Shown piece by piece: positions 47,301-59,400 of a stretch of 64,000 nt of DNA. Origin of the DNA: Anastatus disparis (taxonomy: Eukaryota > Arthropoda > Insecta > Hymenoptera > Eupelmidae); NCBI GenBank assembly GCA_017163975.1, contig JAFFSR010000220.1:11736001-11800000 (forward strand), read 5' to 3'. Position 1 is the first letter of the stretch, and every line of letters starts with the position of its first letter. Position numbers and translations under genes: made by a program. The notes beneath the pieces were generated by a model. The model was not told the origin of the DNA, ran no database searches, and was given only the letters and a program-made list of their open reading frames with translations.

Positions 47301-50300
47301 TTGAGCGTGCGTAAAATGATTTGAGCGTGCGTAAAATGATTTCAGCGTGCGTAAAATGAATACAGCGTGCGTAAAATGATTTGAGCGTGCGTAAAATGAT
47401 TTGAGCGTGCGTAAAATGATTTCATCTAAAAAAAATTTTTTTAATTTTTAAAGTATTATATTTCAGGAACTATACATCATAACAGACATTTATACATCTC
47501 ATTTGAAAGCTCTTGTGGTGCTCTTTTAAAGTGCTATGTACAATTTTTTTCGCAATACGTGAACTCTCTTATTAATTAATCTTAGAGTTAATCATTTAAA
47601 TAATTTCTTATTTATTGTTTTAAAGAGGGGGGAGGAATTCTCAATTATTATTTTAATAATATATTTTCATGGAATTTTAATTTGAGAGCTATCCTTGTCT
47701 AACTGAGATTTTTGTTATTTACTCAAGTATTAATCGGTGAATCTGCAAATTAAAAGTTGAGCGCAATAGATATTATTATTACAAATATTTATGCACAAGA
47801 AGAAAAAAATTTATCGCTTTGTTTTTGAGAAAAGTAAGTAACGCGAAAAAACTTTGGCGTTACTTACTTTTCTCAAAAACAAAGCGGTAGATTTTTTTTT
47901 CTTGTGCATAGATGTTCATAATAATAATATCTATTGCGCTCAACTTTTAATTTGCAGATACACCGATTAATACTTGAGTAAATAACAAACAACTCAATTG
48001 ATACTCAGTCGATATCAGGTTCTACTCCGGCTTGCCGTTGATGGTTTTATTAATTTTAATTTTATATTAGTAATATTATTTATTTTTTTGGAGGCGGGGG
48101 GGCGCTGCCCCCCCGAACCCCCCCGGCAGGGGCTTTGCCCCCTGCCCCCCCACCGAGGCTCCGCCCCTGGGCCCCGTCCTGCGCCCCGACCTCGACTACC
48201 TTTTAATCTTGATAGTCTTCGAACAAGATTGTACATGCTATCACAGACGCAAGTTTGTCATTCTTAGAATTTTGCGCACTTGTTAGAAAAAATAATATAC
48301 GCAACTAATGCGTAAAGTGATCATCGCACTCGTCTCATTTGTCGCCCTCGCTGCGCTCGGGCGACAAACCCGACTCGTGCGATAATCACATATTTTACGC
48401 ACTCGTTGCGTAATATACTATTGTATGTTTTTGATCAGTTATATACTGTAATTGAAAATTTTTTTAAATAATATCTGAAAATTTCCCAATAATCTCAAAA
48501 ATTTCCTATCCTTTAATTTCTTATTTTTTTATACATCTAAATCAAAACCTTTTTTTTTACCTTATTTCACTGAGCAGACTTTCCCTTCAAGACAAACAAA
48601 AACATACAAAGATGATACATTATTTTACGTGATGTTTATCTACGATAGGAACAGAAATCTCAAGGCAGAGATACAGCTCGGTCCAACAAGTTAGGAGCTT
48701 CTCGTATCTTTTGCACTAAACTAAAATTTTAATTTATTGAACTAAATATTTTAATGTAAGAATATATTTAAATTTGATGCTTGAATCTTTCGCAAAAGAG
48801 AAAATATATCAAATTGATAAGATTTGAAACATCTTTCATTTTTTAACAATCTCTGTTATTCAGAAAAATAGTACAATAAAAATATTAATAATTTGATTTT
48901 AATAACGAATATATAAAGTTAATTAAAACTTTTTTAAATATATTTCTAAATGGAAAAATTTATCCGTGTGTTGACAATGCCAAAGAATATAGCACGCCGT
49001 AAACAGGAGAACTGTTTACGTCGCACAATGTTGCTTACCAATCAAGTGAGGGTCCACGAAATAACTTTTTTTTTGTACCTAAAGAAAATTGTTTTGATTT
49101 TTGCAAAAAAGTAAATTGTACTCAAGACTCAGAAAAAGATTTGAAAATTTCCTCTGGTTGAAATAAAACATGCGGCGAATAGATAACACAACCATAAGCA
49201 GAATCTTTTAATTTGGAATTTGAAATTATATAAATTTCAAATTCCAAATTCCAAGTTCTAAAAAATTTCTTGCATATTCAATTTGATGTTGTAACCTTTT
49301 ATATACTATAATAAAAACTGTATCAAACTGAAAAATAAACCTACTATTTTTATCAATGTTAATTAAATTAATTAAAACGTAATGTTTATATAAAAATTTA
49401 GAGGAAAATCAAATTTATCATTTTACAACGGAGTTAAAGTCCTATTACCTACAAAAACGCAATATTTACTTTGGCTTGTGAATCTGTTATTGATGAAAAA
49501 TTAATCTTTTGACGGTAACGAAGGTATTAAACTGGCAAAGTCTCGCAAATAATAGACGATTTAAATTTAGAAATGAAAATCCGCAAACGGGAAAAACCAT
49601 GCGTTATTTTGTAATATGAAATAATAAATATTATTTACAATGTTTATTTAAGTTATTTTGTCAAAATAAACAAGATATTTTTTTAATATCCTTTATCATT
49701 TCTTTTAATTTTCATTGAAATTTCTCTAGAAAGATAATTTAACTGTTTGCATTTAAGATTTTAGTAATGTTGGAGTAATGCCAGAATTCAACGTTTTTTT
49801 CCTGCTTCCTTGAAACAATCATTCAATACCAGCAAAATAAAATTTAATGTTTTTTTAGAGATGAAATTTTTTAGATATTTAATATTAAAAATTAAATTCA
49901 ATTACATTTTGTAATTTTAATTAACAAAGTATCTCTATTAAACCCAACCGTAAAAATTGTAATTTAAAAATTAATGATTCAATGGACAGATATTAACTTA
50001 TTCAAACGCCCAAATAACGAAATTCAAAGATCTCTTGTTGAATTAATAAGTGAAATATTTCTTTGATCTTTGCCCTCAGTCATAGCCTAGAAGCCATAAA
50101 ATATATATAATATTCCTAAAGCATCGGACCTATGTAGAAAATAACTAGAGATTGAAAAGTATTAAGAGTATTAAGTAACCTTCTTGTACGTAAATATACA
50201 TTGAATAGAAAAGCAAAAGGAACATATTTTTTTGCTTTGATGAAGTATTTTAAAAAAGCAAAAAATAAAAATTATATCAATCATTAAAAGTCATACGTAG

Positions 50301-53300
50301 AACGACCTTGGACGAAAGACTGATTTATAGTTCACATTATTCTTCCTTTGTTTATGCACTGGAGAAAGTGCATAGAGTTTGCAAACAAATTATACGCGAG
50401 CCATTGCAAACAGATTATGGAAAATTTTTTTATATCAGCTTGATGTATCAATAGATATAGAACGGAAATAATGATAAAGTTTTTATAATATAATTTTCTA
50501 ATAAAACAGAGTAGCAAACGAAATCTTTAATTTATTTAACGTATGTTAACTAGTAACCATAGATAAAAAAATCTTGATATTCAAAACAAAATTAAGAAAT
50601 CACGATAAAGTACTTTTTTTACCTTTTTTCTAAATAAATTATCAATTTGATATAGAGTAGATTCAAAGAAATAGTGATGTATCCTTATAATTTAATTTTC
50701 TTACAAACAAATGAATATTTAAGGTTTTGAATATGCTTTCTAAATTCAACGATGTAAATTTAAGATAAAATGAACAAAGTTTTCTAGCAAACAGATCAAT
50801 ATATAATGTCTTCAGTTAAATTAGAACTTATACATAAAAGATATATTGTTTAAAAAAAAATCGAAAAGATTGACTAAGAACCTTTTTTTTGTTTTTTATT
50901 CTAAATAATTCATGGGTTTGATTAATCAATAGGTAATATGAAGTCATGATAAATTTTTTAAATTTAATTTTCTAACAAATAAATATGTAAAGTTTTAAAG
51001 TTATTCGAAATAATTTAACAAGAAACCATGAATAAAAAGACTTGTCATTAAAAAAATAAATGAAAATCATTTTTATCTTGATTATAATTGACGACACATG
51101 AATCTATTTGATTGCAATTGCACGTCATCAAATTGAGCTTCAATAACCAGATTAAAAACATGGTAATCAGGAATTTTCGTTTTTTTTTACTTTTTTCTGT
51201 GACTTCAACACAATCAATTTTTTTTTTATAAAAACCAAGGATAACAATTCAAGTGTTCTGGTTGCATTTTCAAATAAAAATAAAAAATTTTTAAAAAAGT
51301 ACAACGTACATGCAATCTGATGAACTCTAATTTTCTACCTTTCAATGATGTCCCATATAAGAGAAGCTTGCATACGCATATTCGCCTGATGTACGTCTGA
51401 CATTTACGTCATTTTAAAACTTTTGTTTGGAATGAAGACGTTTGTGAGTTTAAAACATTTTCGTATCGCATACGATTGAAATATTTAAAGAATTCATTCA
51501 TAATTTATTAATAATTTCATCTGGTATTATTAATGTTATTAACATTTATTACACGAGTAACAAATTTTTATTCTTATAAGTAAAATATATTTTTTTCTTA
51601 ATTTGAAGATATTTAGTTGTGAAATTATTTCTGGCAAAGGAACAAAAAAAAATATCTGTTTACTTTGTTATATAACAGAATAACTTTTAGTTTTGTTTTA
51701 ATTTGATACCAAGCTGCTCGTGGGCGTATTGTTTATTTAATATGAAGAAATAACATAAATTTTTACTCCAAACGTAATTGAACATTATAAAATTAATTTA
51801 CACAGTATGAATTGAAACTTAGCTTGAGTCAATAATTTTCTATTTAAACAAAATACAACAAAAGTATAAAGTCATTTAAACTAAATAACTATAGTGACCA
51901 GGAAATAAAAACGAATTACTTTTTTAATTAATTCATTTGTTTTGCACCGTGTAGTTTAATCAATTTACTTTTATTTCGTTTGATTAAATCAATTAAATTT
52001 CTAATCTGTTTAAAAGTTTAATTTATGTTTTTAATATCAATTTAAAAGTTGAATTGTAAATTAATGTGTATTTTTTTCTTTTATATTGTACAGTTTTAAA
52101 AAGGAAAAGTTTATGTAAGTAACAAAATATGAGAATTTATCCCCATTCAAAATATATATATATATATTTATATATTATTTCGATATAAATGATTGTTACA
52201 AAATGAATTTGTCCAAATATCCATCGATATATAAAACAGAAACTTTATAGAAAAATTATAAACAAAACCAAATAAAAAACATGATTTTAAAATTGTGCTT
52301 TCATTAGAAAAAATTGTACTTTTTTTATAGTTTTTATACTTACTAAATATTTATTAAAATCAGGACCCATGGTATAAAAAATTTTAACATTTTCCACGTA
52401 CTAAAAAAATAAAATTCCATTTACAATTTACACATGTAAAATCAATAAAATACCAACATTTCGAAAGCTTTGTTAAAACAAAAAAAAACAGACTTTGTTA
52501 TGATAACGAAAATCCTATTTGTGATATACAGAAATTTGATTGACCAAACACCGATTTCCGTGCGTTACAACTAGCGTGAATATTATTCTCGGTGTGCCTG
52601 TGTAAACCATATAACAAAAGAGAAACCACGAAACTTGACAAAAATAACACTAAGGAAAATTCCAGTTCGATTTCAGAAAATACGAAAGAACCATGCAATA
52701 TTTTTATTCTTTTCTCTCTGTTCGTTAAACTCGTGTGTGGATATGCGTGCGTTTATATTCGAGTGTATGTATTAAATACAAAAGAAAAATATCCGACAAT
52801 AATTTTAACGTTAAGAAGAATTATCATCGTACTTTAGTCGAAGGGCATATCATCACTTTGCTTCTGATTATAAACAAGAAAAAAAAGCAAGGGCTATAAT
52901 ATACTATTTATATTTATTATATATACAGATATAATGTTTTGATAAAAATGAAGGTTACAAATCACGGCTGTTAATCTCTTAACAATGAGCATCATTAATG
53001 TCGCTTCGATTATCCATCAACATTAAAATGCTACAAGATACAAACGTATAATGAAAATCACAAGAGAGAAAAAAGTAAATCAAGAACGTGACTTAAAGTC
53101 TTATCGCTTATGACAAATAGAAAAGAAGAGAAAAAATAAAATATACGCGATGATGTGTGAAATCTAAAGTTAGATGAACTTGGATCTTTTCGCTATGAAC
53201 AAGCCAAATTTCTTTTTTTTTTAAATGGTTTCATATATAAATATTTCTGATATATTTATGATGTGTTTAAGCTTTAAAATTATTAACCCATCAAATTTAG

Positions 53301-56300
53301 AAAATTGCAGTAAGTTATATCTAAGATAAAAAAGCAAAAAAAAAAAAATTTTTATTCTTGACGTTTTTAACTTAGGTGTACAACACAGAATTTTTTAATC
53401 CCACATTTATTATTTGCAGTTTAAGAAAAAAAAAATAGAACCTCAAATTTATTTATCTTTATATATTCATAAAAAACGCGATGAAACATTGGTGTAATAA
53501 ATTGATTTATTGTGAAAATTATGATTCTCTCGTAGATGATAAAAAGTATTTTAATTAAAATTTAATTTAAAAATAGTACAAAAAACGATCATGATTACAT
53601 GAATTTATTTGATAACAAAAACGTACAATCTTAAAATCTGTTGAACTTAACACTGACAAATGAGTCTTTAATTATTGCCACCAAAACTGTTAATAATTAT
53701 CAAATTCCGAAAATCTATGTAAATTTTCTCTTTAAAATTCTGAAATTACATTAAAATAACTCTTACAAGAAAAAAAGATCCTTATCCATGCATAAAGACG
53801 TTCCGACATTATATAACCAAAGATTGATAAGTCAACAACGAAAGGCACTAAAAGAAAGAGAGCAGAGAGAAATAAAAAAAAAGCAAAAAAATGAGATGAG
53901 AATCGATTATAAAAATAGGCCAAGAAAGACATATTGGTCCTCGGTAAAAGTACGTAATATATACAAAAAAAAAAGAAGAGACAAGAAGTGATAACGTGAA
54001 AATGTCAGACTTTATATATACATAAAACGTGACAGTATACACGTATATACTCTCTTATTTTGATGTACCAAATGATCAATCGCATACGTAATTCATTACT
54101 GCAATTGCTTTTTTCCATGGTATTTTTATGCTGGATATTCGAGTTAAATTATTATACAATGTTATGGTAATGGATATTTTCTGACCCATATATATTTAAG
54201 TACAATGTCTAGACAATGAAATTCGGAAAGATTTATATCAATTGATTGTAGGCTATTTTTACGGATTATGTGAATTTGTTTTATCGGAAAATGTACATTG
54301 AAATTATCTATTAATAAATAGTACATGTTATTATGGTTATAATAGTCGATGATGGATTTATTATCATTTGTTATCTTAGTTTGTGTCGGAATCGCGTTAT
54401 TTTTATGTCGCTCGATTATGTTTTGAATAATTTTAACGCGCAAGCTTTAATATTTATAAACAATAAAATCACGTCAAATCAAAATTATCAAAATGTGATT
54501 TTTTTCACTGCGTCACGATTCTTAATTTAACTTTTTTATTTATTTTTTTTAATTTTTGATAACAAGAGGTCAGATCATCAAAAATTTCTTGGTCCGACAT
54601 AAACAATCTTCGTGAATACTTTAAAGCACAGTATATCTATAGATTTTTTTTCCTATTTAATAATCAAAATTTCAACACATTTAATTAAAGCTATCTACAA
54701 TTCTTTTATTTTCATTTGTCTTAAAAATATTTTCACTACTTGAGCCCGATAAAAATAATAATAATTGCTTAGAAGAGACATTTCTTATTTATTAAGCATC
54801 ACAGTTTTATTGCTTCGCAATATTTTACAAGAAAAAAAAAATTCGTGTAATCTATGATCATTAGGTTTGAAAAAATGCTTCTATAAATAAATATTATTTA
54901 TTTAAGGAACCGTAATATTAACGAGTACCAAAAGAGTAAATCATACTACACAAACTTAGAAACTTTAGACGTAATATTTTCCATGCTTTCATCGTACGTC
55001 AAATCAATACTTTCTTTTGTACGAAATTAGAATTTTCCAAGTTTAAAAATCGAGCAATCATAGTAACGTCCATTAAATCGTATGACTTTGTTTCACGAAA
55101 ACTTTACGCACTTACATAGTCGTGAAACAAAGTTTAATATTAGTACTAATCAAATTAAAAGTAAAAAGAAAAAAAAACTAAACTAAAGTTAAACGAAAAT
55201 GATTTTAAGCGGATATTAATTATACAATAAATAAGCTGGCCTTTTTTTTCTGCTACAGTCGTTAAATGTAAAAAAGGCATTTATACGTTTGGAGACGAAA
55301 TTTAATTACAGGTCATTCGCCAGTAATAAAAGATTATTGTGACCCTTTACTTGATTTAATCTTTTTCGCATTTCGTATTAAATATGAATGGAGAAACAGT
55401 TAAATTAAAACGTTTCTTTGTTTTTTTTTTTGCTCTTTTTATTTATGATGATCTTTCGCGCAATTCTTCATAACTTATTTTTGTCAAGGTCGGCTTTCTA
55501 GTTAAAACGACAGAAAGTTTAGATACAGCCATTTATAACAGGTTAAAATTATCGATATTAAATTTTTTCTTTCACGCGGATTTATTTATAAATTTGACAT
55601 GTTGAGTATTAGTTGATTGCGTAATCATTAAATGTTGAGATAGTTACATCTATAAATATTGGAATATTTTAATAATGTGTATTATAGTGATTTGATTACA
55701 TTTTTATTACAACCGTTGTTTATAAAATCTTTAAAAAATACTCGAGAAACGTTTCTTTTATCTAATAGTTTAAAATGAAAAATAATATACGATTGTATAA
55801 AAAATGATTAAGTATACTTAAATAGTTGTAAAATCACACTTAGAGAACAAAAACTTATTTCTTGAGCAGAGAAAAAAACTTGTGGACTCAGAAGCTAATC
55901 TTGTTATGACTTTTCTCCATTTATCCAATGTTACCTACACTTTAATTTACATTTTTACTACTTTAAGTAGAAATAAAATTTCTAGACATCGATTATTTAA
56001 TCATCGTTAAAAAAGAGTATAAAAAATAATTTCGCATTTAAAATCATAAGATTATCGAAAAATTATTGAAATCAATACGAATTATAAAAAATTACTTATT
56101 GAATATTGTCTCGATAAATAATTCAAATTTAAAAAATTGCTCATTCAAAGCACACAAGCCAATCGATGCGCTTATATTTTAATCCACCTTTGTTAACCTT
56201 TAATTTATCAAGGTAACAAATCCAAAACTTAACGAAATTACCTCTCTAATCAATTGAAAGAAAAAAAAAGAAGTACGCTCTATAATCGAATTCTTTCTAT

Positions 56301-56417
56301 TGCTCTTGAACGTTAAATTTTCTAATTCGTGTTATGCCTATACTTAACGATGACATACTCTACATAATGTGTACCCAACTTTACCCTTAAAATCGGTGTG
56401 TGTGTGTGTGTGTGTGT

Positions 56418-56458
<41 letters not shown>

Positions 56459-59400
56459 TAAAACTCTTGACGCATGAATGAATGGGAAACGCGTTTGAAA
56501 TTCTAATTTGGCAAAAGACACTTTTGCCCCTTCCACACTCTCTCGTGTAAAATAAAAAAAGAAAAAAAAATCGCGGAAGTTTTATTATATCCCTGACACA
56601 ACCAGCATTTATAGAGTAATTGATATTCTCAAGACGTAATATCATTGTACGGGGATGGAAGACTACCATATAGTCTCGAGATCAAATTCTTACCTTTTTT
56701 TTTCTTTTTTTTTTCTTCTTTACTCTACTTTTTTCGTTGGTAGGAGGGTTAAGTAAAAAAAAGGGCGTAATACAATCATTGATTTTAATCAATGTTGTTT
56801 TATTTTTTTTTTGTCTTCTTTACACGGTGATTTTTCATGAAAATTTTTTGCACGGAATGTTCCACGGGTGAATGGAAACATTTTCATAAAAATAATTTGA
56901 TGAGGAATAATTTTAAAATTATTATTTTGCTTTAATTATAAATTAATTATAGTTTTTTCATTGTCACTTTTCGTGTAGTTTCGATAGTTGAAATATCAAT
57001 TTTTTCATGTATTAATCATGAGCTAACCAATGACAATGTAAAGAGAATAAAAAATAGTCTAATGATCTCATCAGCCAACATTTTTTTCTTTCAACGATCG
57101 AATTTTATTAATAGAAGCAATTAATGATTAGGTATGAATATTATGACAAATTTAATTAAATATCAAAAGCACTTGCAATAATCAATCTTTTCTTCTTGAA
57201 TCTCTTTTTATTAAAAAAAATGTTAAAATTATTATATTTTATACGTTGAATATTTTAATGTGAAAATTGACCCCAAGATATAGAATAGAACCTTATCTAT
57301 ATAAAAAATAATAAAAAGTAAATAAAGTTGTTACTGAAAAAACCGGCATAACAAGAAATTTTTGGAATACGATAGCTAGACACGCAAATGCGCATAATAA
57401 AAGTTGGCGCCGTGTCGTTCAATAAATTAAATACTTTAATTATAGAACATAATCTTGAAATCAACTACATTTAGTTAATCTTCGTGAGTATTTTAAAACC
57501 AAAAAAAAAATAGTCATGCCATATTTTTTCAATATGCAATCAATTATTTAATAATTCAAAAAAAAAATAAAATGAAATTCTCCTTCGAATCTTACCTTCT
57601 GATAAGCGAACGGTCTGGTTAATGCAAGCCATCTTTCGCCGGCCATGACAATGGCAACGCATCCGCTAAACAATCCAAAAAGTCTCCAGACAACGTGTAA
57701 ATAACAAAAACCTCTGCGTGACCAATACCTTGATATGTACATTTGTACCCAAGTACCAAGCATCGCTATCAAGTCGTTGATCGTCAAGCAACGTAGCATA
57801 AGCAAGTGTTTCCGGTTTCGTCTCTGTTAACAGGAAATGCAAGAGAATATATATATATATAGAAAAAAAGTTAAATGTGAAAAAAAAATGAATTGTATTG
57901 ATTGAAGTAACCGATTTTTCGATCGTTTGATCACCGATTTTTACGAGTATTGTTTTTTTATCTCTTTTTTCTCTCTCTCTCTTTATCGATGCCGACTTCA
58001 TGCAATATGAATTTTATTGGATGTAAGGGGGGAAGGTTTCCTTTTGAGTCGGCATTTTTTTGTTGATGTTTTTATACGATTGCGGATTACAGTCGCGTGG
58101 CATCGATTTCATGTGATGAATTAATTTGTATAGACGAGTTGGGTTTATAAAAAAGATGCGTATACTTGTAGAAGAAAAAAAAGGTTTGCGAACATTGATA
58201 GAACGTTAACGTTGAGAAAATGTATTTAATAGTTTTCTAATGTGATTAAACATTAAATTACTATTACAAATTTAGAAATTTTAAAAAAATTCTAACCTAA
58301 CAAATTATTTCAATTATGTTATTCGTCAAAATGTTTTAAAAATAGAAAAAAATGATAAAAAAGTAAATTAGACGAATATGCACAATAAATAGGCCTGAAA
58401 TTATGTAATAACTGTAAACAGTTGATTGATACATCTTCAATATTATGAATGGATTGAATAATAATCAATTATCTCCTAGTCTGAATTCCAGTCAATATTG
58501 ATAATTGTTATCGGTGCATTAAATGCATCGATTCAACAAAAATAAATATGTCAATAATTTAATTGTTTGTTAGGTTCGATTAATATTATCAATTAGAACA
58601 TTATTAATCCTATTAATATCTATAGTAACGTTTATTTGATGAATAATTTTTTTACTTTATTTTAAATTTTAACATTGAATTTAAATAATATTAAATCTAT
58701 ATTAAAATAAGCTGCAAGTAAATTTTAATAACATTTTAATTTTTAATATAATTTAATTGAAGTAAAGATTAAAGATATGTCATTATTACACATTTCGAAA
58801 GATTTTTTAATCAGTGTAACTTTGGAATTAGGTCAAGACGTAGTTTAATCTATTATATTCACTGTGCGTACAAAGCTTATAAAAATTATAATACAATTAT
58901 ATGAATTCATAATTGAATTAATTTGATATTAATGTGCTGAAAAATTGATTTGATAAAATTTTTTAATGGAAACATTTTATATATTTTCTGACAGTGTAAA
59001 CAATTTTTTATTGCAATTTTGAAATTTAGAATTTTTTAAAATTTATTATTATAATTTTATAAATTTTTAGTTTTAAATATATAGATAGTTATAGCGTTTG
59101 TATAATTCACTAATCCTAAATTATTTCGTTATAATGTTTAAAAGAATAAATTTTCGAGTATACCGTTGTTAAATTCAACTTCATTTGTCATGTACGTGCA
59201 ATTTAAATCGTATCGTGAATTGCCATTATGACCAAAAATAACCATACTTTATGGTAGAATTTGCTAGAAATATTACAAAAGCTCTTATGACCTAAAAAAG
59301 CTTTTATAATATTTCTAGAAAATAGCACCATGAAGTATGGTAATTATTGGTCATAACATTAGTCTGTGTCAGCTTTACTATAAATTATTGTAATTTTTAC

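Larger units (their letters stand above)
47136..48423. mobile_element. Composite non-autonomous DNA transposon-like element
   Basis: The left end near 47136-47168 (TTTTTTCTAACGGCGTGCGC then AAAATTC) is matched inverted at 48266-48296 (GAATTTTGCGCAC, then GTTAGAAAAAATAAT) with a one-base length difference. Between them lie a 20-bp minisatellite, an A/T-rich core, an inserted foldback element and a GC-rich island; a palindrome follows at the right end. The word GTGCGTAAAAT or close variants occurs in the left end, the minisatellite and the palindrome, as in transposons with repeated subterminal binding sites. No transposase is present. True ends are uncertain. Confidence 0.55.
39826..57595 (-). 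other. GPCR intron 2 (17.8 kb)
   Basis: Phase 0. It contains degenerate long-period repeats (40.95-43.65 and 50.43-51.02 kb), a SINE at 46.93 kb, a composite GC-rich transposon-like region (47.14-48.42 kb) and a GT/TA microsatellite at 56.4 kb. A patch at 45.64-45.80 kb is less AT-rich than its surroundings and might be regulatory. I see no additional exon. Confidence 0.75.

Noticed and set aside
47998..48267. Overlapping open frames on both strands rich in Pro, Arg and Gly
   Set aside because: They come from the GC-rich hairpin island; frames on both strands are open only because stop codons are AT-rich.
57666..58001. 111-codon minus-strand open frame across GPCR exon 2
   Set aside because: It is an alternate frame over exon 2. 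The frame with TM2/TM3 and GERW is the real one and fits the splice sites.
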